DNA of 64,000 bases, taken from assembly GCF_014203535.1 (NCBI RefSeq), contig NZ_JACHJI010000004.1, positions 1-64,000 of the forward strand. The letters are read 5' to 3'. The position numbers and the translations under genes are program-made. Of this stretch, positions 1 to 13,859 are shown piece after piece (the first letter of the stretch is position 1; each line of letters begins with the position of its first letter). Source of the DNA: Streptomyces griseomycini. GTDB lineage: Bacteria; Actinomycetota; Actinomycetes; Streptomycetales; Streptomycetaceae. The notes beneath the pieces are model-generated. The model ran no database searches, had not been told where the DNA came from, and worked only from the letters and a program-made list of their open reading frames with translations.

Positions 1-72
1 GGTTGATAGGCCGGATATGGAAGCACGGTAACGTGTGGAGTTGACCGGTACTAATAGGCCGAGGGCTTGTCC
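1..72 (+). rRNA. 23S ribosomal RNA, 3' end (partial)
   Basis: The window opens inside the 3' terminus of a 23S rRNA. The stretch ending in the actinobacterial tail ggtactaataggccgagggc is the conserved end of the molecule. The exact 3' boundary cannot be fixed from sequence alone; I place it near position 72. The next roughly 86 bases are the 23S-5S spacer, which should contain the processing stem, so this is the distal end of an rRNA operon read on the + strand. Confidence 0.9.
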
Positions 73-158
73 TCAGTTGCTCGCGTCCACTGTGTTGGTT
101 CTGAAACCACGAACGATCGGGCCCGTAGGGGCCGGCCGGTTGTTGTCTGTTTCATAGT

Positions 159-278
159 GTTTCGGTGGTCATAGCGTAGGGGAAACGCCCGGTTACATTC
201 CGAACCCGGAAGCTAAGCCTTACAGCGCCGATGGTACTGCAGGGGGGACCCTGTGGGAGAGTAGGACGCCGCCGAACA
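159..278 (+). rRNA. 5S ribosomal RNA
   Basis: The segment starts with gtttcggtggtc and ends with gacgccgccgaac, the conserved ends of streptomycete 5S rRNA. The internal signature ccgaacccggaagctaag is present, and the length of about 120 nt is right for the family. It follows the 23S tail by under 100 nt on the same strand and precedes a strong intrinsic terminator, as expected for the last gene of an rRNA operon. Confidence 0.95.
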
Positions 279-287
279 ATTCTTCAG

Positions 288-331
288 AAGGGTTGGACCC
301 CGAACTTCGGTTCGGGGTCCAACCCTTTTTT
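288..331 (+). terminator. rRNA operon intrinsic terminator
   Basis: A perfect 18-bp stem (288-305 with 310-327) closes on a ttcg tetraloop and is followed directly by a T run (328-331). This is a textbook intrinsic terminator 10 nt after the 5S gene and ends the rRNA operon. Confidence 0.95.
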
Positions 332-377
332 GTTCTGCGTCACTTGAAGTTCACGTTGCGCAACGAGCATCCACCCC

Positions 378-1055
378 ATGGGTACTGCTGCGCTGCTCAG
401 GGCCGCTGGTGTCGGAGTCGGTGACGAGGTCGTCGTACCGGCCTTCGGGAACGTGGAAGTCGCCGATGCCGTGACGACGGTGGGCGCGCTGCCGGTGTTC
501 GCCGACATAGACCCGGTGTCGTACTGCCTCGAGCCGGCCGCCGCGGAGGCGGCCGTAACTCCCCGGACGGCGGCCGTCGTTGCCGTACACCGCTTCGGCA
601 GGCCCGCCGATCTCGAGCGGTTGCACGCCCTCGGCCGACGGCACGGACTGCTGGTACTGGAACGGGGGGAGTCCGAGGCGCCGTACGACGAGATAGCCCA
701 GCGCAGGGAGCGGGCGGCGTTCCTCGACGCGAAGCTGAGGGGGGTGCGGACGCCCGAGGGCGGGGCCGGCCACACCTATCAGCAGTACGTCGTGCGGGTG
801 CCGGGGAACGGACGACCTGATCGGGACGCCTTCGCACGGGCGGTACGCGCCAAGGGCGTTGACTGTCGGGTGCCGGTGAAGACGCCCGTGCACCGCCTGC
901 CCGAATTCCGGCGGTGCGTGTCCCTGCCCGAGACCGAGCGGGCCGCCGACGAGACGCTCGCGCTCCCGGTGGACGCCTCGCTGACCAAGCGGGACATGCA
1001 GCGGATCGCGTCCGCGTGCAATGCGCTGGGCGGGCTGCTGCAGCCGGCTCTGTGA
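378..1055 (+). CDS. Shortened DegT/DnrJ/EryC1-like protein lacking the PLP-lysine region
   Basis: The protein has 225 residues, against about 370 for typical DegT/DnrJ/EryC1/StrS sugar aminotransferases. The N-terminal family signature (GTAALLRAAGVGVGDEVVVP, then VFADIDP) and the C-terminal part (HTYQQYVVRV, VKTPVHRLPEF, ETERAADETLALPV) are recognisable. The central segment that normally carries the PLP-binding lysine (SFxxxK...GEGG) is gone: the sequence runs from LVLERGESEAPYDE straight into the C-terminal domain. Codon usage is normal and there is no internal stop, so it may be expressed, but it should not be a PLP transaminase. The frame is open upstream of ATG 378 to a stop at 345-347, so the start is uncertain. 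It sits alone between the rRNA terminator and tRNA-Thr. Confidence 0.7.
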   Translation: MGTAALLRAAGVGVGDEVVVPAFGNVEVADAVTTVGALPVFADIDPVSYCLEPAAAEAAVTPRTAAVVAVHRFGRPADLERLHALGRRHGLLVLERGESEAPYDEIAQRRERAAFLDAKLRGVRTPEGGAGHTYQQYVVRVPGNGRPDRDAFARAVRAKGVDCRVPVKTPVHRLPEFRRCVSLPETERAADETLALPVDASLTKRDMQRIASACNALGGLLQPAL

Positions 1056-1131
1056 GCGTGGTTGGGAGCACGGCTCTGTTCGGGGTATGATCTATTCCGT
1101 TGCCGCGGGGGAAACCTCGGAACAGCAACAG

Positions 1132-1204
1132 GCCCCTATAGCTCAGTCGGCAGAGCGTCTCCATGGTAAGGAGAAGGTCAACGGTTCGATTCCGTTTGGG
1201 GGCT
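1132..1204 (+). tRNA. tRNA-Thr (anticodon GGT)
   Basis: A 73-nt cloverleaf. The acceptor gcccctA pairs with tgggggc, with discriminator T. The D arm is gctc...gagc, the anticodon stem tctcc/ggaga encloses loop atggtaa with anticodon GGT, and the T arm aacgg-ttcgatt-ccgtt is canonical. The 3' CCA is not encoded. A strong hairpin follows. Confidence 0.95.
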
Positions 1205-1211
1205 CGAACAG

Positions 1212-1241
1212 AAAGGCCCCGCCCATTCGGGCGGGGCCTTT
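1212..1241. terminator. Terminator between tRNA-Thr and osaC
   Basis: A 13-bp perfect stem (1212-1224 with 1229-1241) with loop attc. The A-rich left flank and T-rich right flank let it act in both directions, ending the tRNA transcript on + and osaC on -. Confidence 0.85.
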
Positions 1242-1265
1242 CTCGTGCCCGGGTTCCGACGCCTT

Positions 1266-4019
1266 CTAATCCTTGTGCAGGCCCGGAACGCGCATGGCCA
1301 GAATGGCCATGTCGTCGGACGGAGCGTCGGAGGCGAAGCGTTCCACGGCGCGCATGATGCGGGCCGCGACGGCGCCGGCCGTCAGGCCCGTGCAGGTCGT
1401 CAGGACGTCGGCGAGGCCGTCGTCGCCCAGCATGCGGGTGCCCTCACGGCGTTCGGTGACGCCGTCCGTGACGCAGAGCAGGACGTCACCGGGGTCGAGG
1501 GTGACCGTCTGCTCGTACAGCTCCAGGTCCTCCAGGACGCCGAGGAGCGGCTGGGGCTCGGCGGCCGGTTCCACCGTGCCGTCCTGGCGCAGGCGCAGCG
1601 GAAGGGGGTGGCCGGCGCAGACCACCTTCAGTTCCGCGCTGCCGTCCTCCTGCGGGCGCAGCTCGCCGTAGAGCAGCGTGAGGAAGCGGCTGCGGGCGCC
1701 CTCGTCGAGGATCGCGGAGTTCAGGCGCTCCAGGACCGCGGGACCGCTCAGGCCCTCGCGGGCCAGCAGCCGGAGTGCGTGCCGGGCGAGGCCGGTGACG
1801 GCCGCCGCGTTGGGGCCCGTACCGCAGACGTCGCCGATGGCGAAGCCGTAGGCGCCGTCGCTGATGGGGAAGAGGTCGTAGAAGTCGCCGCCGACCTCGT
1901 TGCCCTCGCCGGCCGCGCGGTAGATGACCTCCACCTCGACGCCCTCGATCGTCGGCAGCTCAGGGGGCAGGAGGCTGCGCTGGAGGGACTGGCTGATCGC
2001 CGTGCGCTCGGAGTAGAGGCGGGCGTTGTCCAGGGCCAGGGCGGCCCGTCGGGAGAGGTCCTCGGCGAGTTCCAGGATTTCCTGGCGGAAGTGCTCGTCG
2101 GTCGGCTTGCCGAGGGTCAGCATGCCGATGACGCGGTTGCGGGCGACCAGGGGGAGGACCACGATCTCGCCGCCGACGGCGGAGGCCGTGGCGAGGGTCG
2201 GGCCGATGCCCGGGGTGACCTGGCGGGTCGGGCCGCCGCTGAGGCCGAGGCTGCGCATGGAGGTGCGCAGGGCCGCCTGGTGGGCGACCTCCGTGGGGGC
2301 CGACCAGACGCGGGCACCGGGAGTGGGGACCGGGTCGGGCGGGGGGATCTTCGACAGCAGGGACTTGATGCCGTCGATGAGCTCCTCGTCCTCGTGCAGC
2401 ACGTAGGACAGGTACGGCTCGGAGGCCTGGTCGGCGATCGTGTAGACGGCGCACCAGGTGGCGAGGGTCGGGACCGTCATCTGGGCCATGAGGGCCAGCG
2501 TCTGGTCCCTGTCCAGGGTGCCGGCCAGCAGGTCGGAGGCCTCGACGAGGAAGCTGAGCGAGCCCCGGCGCAGACGCTCCAGCTCGCCCAGGCGGGCCGA
2601 CTCGACGGCGAGCGCGATGCGGTCGGCCGCGAACTGCAGGCGCAGGGCCTCCTCGTTGGAGTACCTGCGGGGGGCCTCGGCGGCGACACCGAGGGAGCCG
2701 GTGAGGCGACCCTCGACCTTCAGCGGGACGGTGACGACCGAGCGCATGCCGGTGCCGTTGAGCAGGGGGACCGCGCCGGGCACGGCGGTGAGGTCCTCGT
2801 GGACGGCCGGCATGCGGGCGGACCCGTAGCGGCCGGAGCCCGCCTCGACGGGGACGCGGGCGAAGCGCTGGCGGGCCGAGGGCAGACCGGTGGAGGCGCG
2901 GACCTCCAGTTCCGTCTCGTCGTCGGTGGCGAGGAGCAGGAAGGCGGAGTCGCCGTCGAGCATGTCGCGGGCGCGTTCCACCGTGCGCTGGAGCAGGCCG
3001 TCGAGGTCGTCCGGGGCGGGGGAGCCGATGAACACCTCGAAGGGGTCGGTGCTCTGGCCCTCGGAAGCGCTGGAGGTCTCGGAGGCCGGACCGCGCAGGG
3101 GGGTCTGCAGAACCGCCCGTTCGTGGTCCCTCACCAGGAGGCAGACCGTTGACGGATCGCCGTCGGTGTCGCGGACCCGCAGGTGGGAGGCGTACACCGG
3201 GATCACGCGGCCGTGGGCGCCCCTGATGCCGTAGCTGCCCTCCCAGCGGGAGAGCTGGAGCGCCTCGGCGATGCCGGTGCCGGTGCCCGGGGTGTGCGGC
3301 CAGGCGGCGAGGTCGGTCAGGGGCTTTCCGGTGACCTGCTCGGCCGTGTAGCCGAAGAGTTCCTCCGCGTCCTCGTTCCAGGCGGTGATGGAACCGATCC
3401 GGTCGATCTGGACGACGGCCACGCGGACCCGGGTGTCGGCGAGCGGGAGGAGGTCGACGGGCAGGGACGGGCCGGCGGCGCGGGTCCCCACCGGGCGTTC
3501 GGGAAGGCCGAGCTGGAACCAGACGGTCTTGTGGGTGGGGGTGTACTCCACTCCCCAGCGGCCGGCCAGGGCCGCGCACAGCTGGAGGCCGCGGCCCCCC
3601 TCGCGGTCGGGGCTGCCCATGTTGACGGCCGAGCCCTGGACGGGGACCTCGCGCTCCGGATACCGGTCGGCCACCTCGATCCGCACGCCGTCGTCGCCGC
3701 GCAGGCACAGCAGGTCGGCGGAGGTGCCCGCGTGGACCACGGCGTTGGTCACCAGTTCGCTGGTGAGGACCACCGCGTCGTCCACGATGTCGCCGAAGCC
3801 CCAGCCCTGGAGGGTGTCGCGGACGAAGGAGCGGGCGCTCGCGACCGATCGTCCGACGGGCTCGAAGCTGGCGGCCGCGCGCGCGGTGATCACAGAACTC
3901 CTCGACCGGTTGTCGGCGGGCATGGTTCCATGGCCGTCGGGCTCGTGCCGCTGTTGCGGCAGGCCACCCGTCGGCCGTGGTTCCGGGGGCTGCTCCCCGG
4001 GGATCAGTCCGGTGGTCAT
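1266..4019 (-). CDS. osaC: OsaC-like multidomain protein: anti-sigma kinase, PAS, GAF, SpoIIE phosphatase
   Basis: About 917 residues. Order of domains: an RsbW-type GHKL ATPase (about 40-165; SELVTNAVVHAG, GGRGLQL), a PAS domain (about 195-300; ITAWNEDAEELFGYTAEQV), two GAF domains (about 325-475 and 490-670), and a C-terminal PP2C/SpoIIE phosphatase (GGDFYD, GDVCGTG, PSDDMA). The architecture and the position divergent from osaAB match S. coelicolor OsaC, reported to modulate the osmotic-stress sigma factor SigB; the function here is transferred by homology. A start at 4019 is preferred because of an upstream GGAGG, although its spacing is long. In-frame ATGs at 4061 and 3923 are alternatives. 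It converges on the tRNA-Thr terminator. Confidence 0.85.
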   Translation of the reverse strand: MTTGLIPGEQPPEPRPTGGLPQQRHEPDGHGTMPADNRSRSSVITARAAASFEPVGRSVASARSFVRDTLQGWGFGDIVDDAVVLTSELVTNAVVHAGTSADLLCLRGDDGVRIEVADRYPEREVPVQGSAVNMGSPDREGGRGLQLCAALAGRWGVEYTPTHKTVWFQLGLPERPVGTRAAGPSLPVDLLPLADTRVRVAVVQIDRIGSITAWNEDAEELFGYTAEQVTGKPLTDLAAWPHTPGTGTGIAEALQLSRWEGSYGIRGAHGRVIPVYASHLRVRDTDGDPSTVCLLVRDHERAVLQTPLRGPASETSSASEGQSTDPFEVFIGSPAPDDLDGLLQRTVERARDMLDGDSAFLLLATDDETELEVRASTGLPSARQRFARVPVEAGSGRYGSARMPAVHEDLTAVPGAVPLLNGTGMRSVVTVPLKVEGRLTGSLGVAAEAPRRYSNEEALRLQFAADRIALAVESARLGELERLRRGSLSFLVEASDLLAGTLDRDQTLALMAQMTVPTLATWCAVYTIADQASEPYLSYVLHEDEELIDGIKSLLSKIPPPDPVPTPGARVWSAPTEVAHQAALRTSMRSLGLSGGPTRQVTPGIGPTLATASAVGGEIVVLPLVARNRVIGMLTLGKPTDEHFRQEILELAEDLSRRAALALDNARLYSERTAISQSLQRSLLPPELPTIEGVEVEVIYRAAGEGNEVGGDFYDLFPISDGAYGFAIGDVCGTGPNAAAVTGLARHALRLLAREGLSGPAVLERLNSAILDEGARSRFLTLLYGELRPQEDGSAELKVVCAGHPLPLRLRQDGTVEPAAEPQPLLGVLEDLELYEQTVTLDPGDVLLCVTDGVTERREGTRMLGDDGLADVLTTCTGLTAGAVAARIMRAVERFASDAPSDDMAILAMRVPGLHKD

Positions 4020-4383
4020 GTGTGCGGCCGCCCCTCCGATGCCCGCTCGTCTCCGTGCCACCGCCCAGGCCGGACGGACCGGCGCGGCTGGACAGCCGGA
4101 TGCAAGGTTACTTACCTTCGCGGCCCCAGCGGATGCCGGTCTGCTGTGTTTCCGTCCGGAGGTGTCTCACGTCCGGAGGGTGTGCGGACGATGTGCGAAG
4201 CTGCCGAACTGTTATGGCCTGGTTCGGCAGGGGTGAAACACTGGGCAGGCTTGCCGTGAGGTCCGGGCGGGCCGAGTGTCCTCCTCGTCGGGTGGGCAGC
4301 AGCCGCCTGGCGGCGTCCTGGTACACCGGACGGACATCGCAGCAGATCGCAGTGGTGCGACGTCACAGTCGTACAGGGAACAG

Positions 4384-4435
4384 GCAGTAACAACCGGTAC
4401 CGCTCCTGGGGGCGGTACCCGAGCACAGCAGTAAC
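4384..4435. promoter_or_regulatory. Inverted repeat flanked by direct repeats upstream of osaA
   Basis: In the osaC-osaA divergent spacer (4020-4460), a 7-bp inverted repeat GGTACCG/CGGTACC (4396-4402 and 4413-4419) is bracketed by two copies of GCAGTAAC (4384-4391 and 4428-4435). It lies 25-75 nt upstream of the osaA start, a plausible operator position. No protein can be assigned. The remainder of the spacer shows no gene. Confidence 0.4.
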
Positions 4436-4460
4436 GGTCGACCCCTGCGGGAGGGACACA

Positions 4461-9653
<5,193 letters not shown>

Positions 9654-9957
9654 GGGCGGCGCCGGAGGGGCGTACGACGTGCCGGGGCTTCGGCGTTCGC
9701 ACGGAGTCGCTCATGAGGTGTGCGCGAAGCCGTGTAGAAGTGCGGGATTCGGGGAACCTTCTGGTCTCCCGCCGCGTTTCTGCTACGTGCACAGTGACAT
9801 CACGGTGACAGGGTGTGGCGACGGGCGGGGTGCGGCTACGATGACCGGCACAAGGACGGGCGGCGCAAGGGAGTCGTCCCCTGGGGCGGCACCCACCGGT
9901 GCTTCCCCAGGTCCTGCGGACAGGGGAGGCCCCACGCCGGGGCGAGGAGGGCGGGCC

Positions 9958-10635
9958 ATGGTGCAGAAGGCCAAGATCCTCCTGGTCGATGACCGGCCGG
10001 AGAATCTGCTGGCGCTGGAGGCGATCCTCTCGGCGCTCGATCAGACGCTGGTGCGGGCATCGTCCGGGGAGGAAGCGCTCAAAGCACTGCTCACGGACGA
10101 CTTCGCGGTCATTCTGCTGGACGTCCAGATGCCGGGCATGGACGGTTTCGAGACCGCCGCGCACATCAAGCGGCGGGAACGGACCCGGGACATCCCGATC
10201 ATCTTCCTCACCGCGATCAACCACGGTCCGCACCACACCTTCCGCGGTTATGCGGCGGGTGCGGTCGACTACATCTCCAAGCCGTTCGACCCGTGGGTGC
10301 TGCGGGCGAAGGTCTCGGTGTTCGTCGAGCTGTACATGAAGAACTGTCAGCTGCGGGAGCAGGCGGCGCTGCTGCGGCTCCAGCTGGAGGGCGGCGAGAA
10401 GGACGCGGACGAGTCGAAGGAGTCGGTGGGACTGCTCGCCGAGCTCTCGGCGCGGCTCGCGGCCGTCGAGGAGCAGGCCGAGGCGCTCACCAAGCAGCTC
10501 AACGACGAGTCGACCGACGCGGCCGCGGTGGCCACGGCGGCGCACCTGGAGCGCAAGCTCACGGGGTTGCGGCGGGCGCTGGACGCGCTGGAGCCGGGGA
10601 CCGGCAGCGCCTCGTCGGTGCCGTCGCAGAACTGA
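9958..10635 (+). CDS. osaB: OsaB-like response regulator with coiled-coil output
   Basis: 225 residues from ATG 9958, with a GAGGAGGGCGGG purine-rich RBS. A receiver domain occupies residues 5-125, with acidic pocket DD11-12, phospho-acceptor D55 (LLDVQMPGMDG), T/S region (FLTAIN) and K (SKPF). The C-terminal ~95 residues are Glu/Ala/Leu-rich and predicted coiled coil; no DNA-binding domain is seen. The frame is open upstream to 9679, but a TACGAT hexamer at 9837-9842 looks like a -10 box, which supports the downstream start. The 304-nt gap after osaA (9654-9957) shows no other gene. It is the presumed partner of OsaA, by homology to S. coelicolor. Confidence 0.88.
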   Translation: MVQKAKILLVDDRPENLLALEAILSALDQTLVRASSGEEALKALLTDDFAVILLDVQMPGMDGFETAAHIKRRERTRDIPIIFLTAINHGPHHTFRGYAAGAVDYISKPFDPWVLRAKVSVFVELYMKNCQLREQAALLRLQLEGGEKDADESKESVGLLAELSARLAAVEEQAEALTKQLNDESTDAAAVATAAHLERKLTGLRRALDALEPGTGSASSVPSQN

Positions 10636-10654
10636 ACCCGGACGCAAGGACTTT

Positions 10655-10674
10655 GCCCCGCCTCCGGGCGGGGC
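10655..10674 (+). terminator. Terminator after osaB
   Basis: An 8-bp GC stem (GCCCCGCC 10655-10662 with GGCGGGGC 10667-10674) and a 4-nt loop, 20 nt after the osaB stop. There is no T run, as is common in this genus. Confidence 0.7.
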
Positions 10675-10841
10675 CCGGGAGTGATGCCGTGTCAATTCCG
10701 CGGGTCCCCGCGCCTCTCCGTGCCTTTCCGTGTCCGTCTGCGGCCCTCGACGTCAGCTTCGCGCCGCTGTGAGGGCGACACGAACGGGTGAAGCATCCGT
10801 CACGCGTGTCCCCCGCCCCCTCCACCGGTAATCTCACACCC

Positions 10842-13607
10842 ATGGCCTCACGTCCCTCCGCAGCCAAGAAGCCGCCCGTGAAGAAGGCGGCCGCTTCCGC
10901 GAAGGCTCCGGCGAGGAAGGCCGCCGCCAAGAAGACCGCGGTGAAGAAGGTTCCCGCCAAGAAGGCCCCTGCCAGGAAGGCGACGGCGAAGAAGCCCGCG
11001 CCCCCGCCGGCACCGAGCCCGACCGGGGGCGTCTACCGCCTCGCGCGCGCCCTGTGGCTGGGACTGGCGCACGCCGTCGGCGCGGTCTTCCGCGGCGTAG
11101 GGCAGGGCGCCCGGAACCTCGACCCCGCGCACCGCAAGGACGGTCTGGCGCTGCTGCTGCTCGGCATCGCGCTGATCGTCGCCGCGGGCACCTGGGCCGA
11201 TCTCGAGGGACCGGTCGGCGACCTCGTGGAGATCCTGGTCACCGGCGCCTTCGGCCGACTGGACCTGCTTGTGCCGATCCTGGTCGCGGTCATCGCCGTG
11301 CGTCTCATCCGGCACCCGGAGAAACCGGAGGCCAACGGCCGGATCGTCATCGGCCTGTCCGCGCTCGTCGTCGGCGTGCTCGGCCAGATCCACATCGCCT
11401 GCGGCTCACCCGCCCGCGGCGACGGCATGCAGCCCATAAGGGACGCCGGCGGCCTCATCGGCTGGGGCGCGGCCACCCCGCTGTCGGCCACCATGACCGA
11501 CGTGCTCGCCGTGCCGCTGCTGGTGCTGCTCACGGTCTTCGGCGTGCTGGTCGTCACGGCCACCCCGGTCAACGCCGTCCCGCAACGGCTGCGGCTGCTC
11601 GGCGTGAAGCTCGGGCTCGTCCAGGAGCCCGAGCCGGAGGAGTTCGGCGAGGACGACGAGCGCTACGAGGAGCAGTGGCGCGAGGCGCTGCCCGCGAGTC
11701 GCCGCAGGCGGCAGCCCGCGCCCCGGGAGTACGACCCGGACGGCGCGGAGCAGGAGGCGCCGTCCCGGCGCCGTGGTCGGCCCCGCAGGTCCGCGGTGCC
11801 GCAGCCCGACATGCACCGGCCCATGGACGCCGTGGACGTGGCCGCCGCCGCGGCCGCCGCGCTCGACGGCGCCGTCCTGCACGGGATGCCGCCCTCGCCG
11901 GTCGTCGCCGACCTGACCCAGGGCGTGCGCGTCGGGGACCGCGAGCCGACCGCGCCGACGCCGGTCCCGGCCGCCCGCCCCCGGCCGGAGAAGCCGAAGG
12001 CGGACACGGGGAAGAAAGCGGACGGTCCCGGACGGGGCCAGCCCGGGGCCGGCGTCCCGGACCTGACGAAGACCCCGCCCTCCGAACCCCGGGACCTGCC
12101 CCCGCGCGCGGAGCAGCTCCAGCTGTCCGGCGACATCACGTACGCCCTGCCCTCGCTCGACCTGCTCACCCGAGGCGGTCCCGGCAAGGCGCGCAGTGCC
12201 GCCAACGACGCCGTCGTCGAGTCGCTCACCACCGTCTTCACCGAGTTCAAGGTCGACGCGCGCGTCACCGGCTTCACCCGCGGGCCGACGGTCACGCGCT
12301 ACGAGGTCGAGCTCGGCCCCGCCGTGAAGGTGGAGCGGATCACCGCGCTGACCAAGAACATCGCGTACGCCGTCGCCAGCCCGGACGTGCGGATCATCAG
12401 CCCGATCCCCGGCAAGTCCGCGGTCGGTATCGAGATCCCGAACACCGACCGGGAGATGGTCAACCTCGGCGACGTGCTGCGGCTCGCGGAGTCCGCCGAG
12501 GACGACGACCCGATGCTGGTCGCCTTCGGCAAGGACGTCGAGGGCGGCTACGTCATGCACTCGCTGGCGAAGATGCCGCACATGCTGGTCGCCGGCGCCA
12601 CCGGCTCCGGCAAGTCGTCCTGCATCAACTGCCTGATCACGTCGGTCATGATGCGGGCGACCCCGGAGGACGTCCGGATGATCCTGGTCGACCCCAAGCG
12701 CGTCGAGCTCACGGCGTACGAGGGCATCCCGCACCTGATCACGCCGATCATCACCAACCCCAAGCGGGCCGCCGAGGCGCTCCAGTGGGTCGTGCGCGAG
12801 ATGGACCTGCGCTACGACGACCTGGCCGCCTACGGCTACCGGCACATCGACGACTTCAACCGGGCGGTGCGCGAGGGCAAGGTGAAACCGCCCGAGGGCA
12901 GCGAGCGCGAGCTCCAGCCGTATCCGTACCTGTTGGTGATCGTGGACGAGCTGGCCGACCTGATGATGGTCGCCCCGCGCGACGTCGAGGACGCCATCGT
13001 GCGCATCACGCAGCTCGCGCGGGCGGCCGGCATCCACCTGGTGCTCGCCACGCAGCGGCCGTCGGTCGACGTCGTCACCGGCCTGATCAAGGCGAACGTG
13101 CCCTCCCGGCTCGCGTTCGCCACCTCCTCGCTCGCCGACTCGCGGGTCATCCTCGACCAGCCCGGCGCCGAGAAGCTCATCGGCAAGGGCGACGGGCTGT
13201 TCCTGCCGATGGGGGCGAACAAACCCACCCGTATGCAGGGCGCGTTCGTGACCGAGGAGGAGGTCGCGGCCGTCGTCCGGCACTGCAAGGACCAGATGGC
13301 GCCCGTCTTCCGGGACGACGTGGTCGTCGGGACCAAGCAGAAGAAGGAGATCGACGAGGACATCGGCGACGACCTCGACCTGCTGTGCCAGGCGGCCGAG
13401 CTGGTCGTCTCCACCCAGTTCGGGTCGACGTCCATGCTCCAGCGCAAACTGCGCGTGGGCTTCGCCAAGGCCGGCCGGCTCATGGACCTCATGGAGTCCC
13501 GGAACATCGTCGGACCGAGCGAGGGTTCGAAGGCGCGTGACGTTCTCGTGAAGCCTGACGACCTGGATGGCGTGCTCGCGGTGATCCGGGGGGAGTCTGA
13601 GGGGTAG
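10842..13607 (+). CDS. ftsK: DNA translocase FtsK/SpoIIIE
   Basis: 921 residues. The N-terminal ~70 residues are Lys/Ala/Pro-rich (KKAAA-, APARK-type repeats). Four hydrophobic segments follow (about 95-260), then a charged Pro-rich linker (to about 430), and the RecA-like motor with Walker A GATGSGKSS (K591) and Walker B VIVDELADL (D702). A C-terminal winged-helix gamma domain follows (about 855-915; STSMLQRKLRVGFAKAGRLMDLME). It pumps chromosomal DNA through the sporulation septum. ATG 10842 is chosen because TAATCT (10829-10834) ends 7 nt before it, indicating a leaderless transcript; an in-frame start at 10788 lies upstream of that hexamer. Confidence 0.95.
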   Translation: MASRPSAAKKPPVKKAAASAKAPARKAAAKKTAVKKVPAKKAPARKATAKKPAPPPAPSPTGGVYRLARALWLGLAHAVGAVFRGVGQGARNLDPAHRKDGLALLLLGIALIVAAGTWADLEGPVGDLVEILVTGAFGRLDLLVPILVAVIAVRLIRHPEKPEANGRIVIGLSALVVGVLGQIHIACGSPARGDGMQPIRDAGGLIGWGAATPLSATMTDVLAVPLLVLLTVFGVLVVTATPVNAVPQRLRLLGVKLGLVQEPEPEEFGEDDERYEEQWREALPASRRRRQPAPREYDPDGAEQEAPSRRRGRPRRSAVPQPDMHRPMDAVDVAAAAAAALDGAVLHGMPPSPVVADLTQGVRVGDREPTAPTPVPAARPRPEKPKADTGKKADGPGRGQPGAGVPDLTKTPPSEPRDLPPRAEQLQLSGDITYALPSLDLLTRGGPGKARSAANDAVVESLTTVFTEFKVDARVTGFTRGPTVTRYEVELGPAVKVERITALTKNIAYAVASPDVRIISPIPGKSAVGIEIPNTDREMVNLGDVLRLAESAEDDDPMLVAFGKDVEGGYVMHSLAKMPHMLVAGATGSGKSSCINCLITSVMMRATPEDVRMILVDPKRVELTAYEGIPHLITPIITNPKRAAEALQWVVREMDLRYDDLAAYGYRHIDDFNRAVREGKVKPPEGSERELQPYPYLLVIVDELADLMMVAPRDVEDAIVRITQLARAAGIHLVLATQRPSVDVVTGLIKANVPSRLAFATSSLADSRVILDQPGAEKLIGKGDGLFLPMGANKPTRMQGAFVTEEEVAAVVRHCKDQMAPVFRDDVVVGTKQKKEIDEDIGDDLDLLCQAAELVVSTQFGSTSMLQRKLRVGFAKAGRLMDLMESRNIVGPSEGSKARDVLVKPDDLDGVLAVIRGESEG

Positions 13608-13859
13608 GCGAACGGGAGGCGGTTGTCGCCCCGGGGCATCCGGGCGGTCGATCGTGACCCACTCGTAAGGGACCGGTGGGCAACCGTTTCCCCCCGGCGT
13701 ACGTCAAGTTGAGGGAAGCGACAAGCAGCAGGTCCACCATCGGGATGTCGGGCCATTCCGATGGCGTACAAAGTCCGCCCGCCCGGTTGCCCCACCCTTT
13801 TGCACCCCCCCTACACTGAACCTCCAGCACAGGCGGCTACACGCTCGAAAGGCGCCCCC

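Noticed and set aside
9679..9957. N-terminal extension of OsaB to 9679
   Set aside because: The extension is low-complexity, contains a -10-like TACGAT at 9837, and lacks an RBS; the receiver domain begins at 9958 with a good RBS.
10863..11010. Lys/Ala-rich repeats at the FtsK N-terminus as a separate histone-like gene
   Set aside because: They are in frame with, and directly joined to, the FtsK membrane domain, and no stop or second start separates them.
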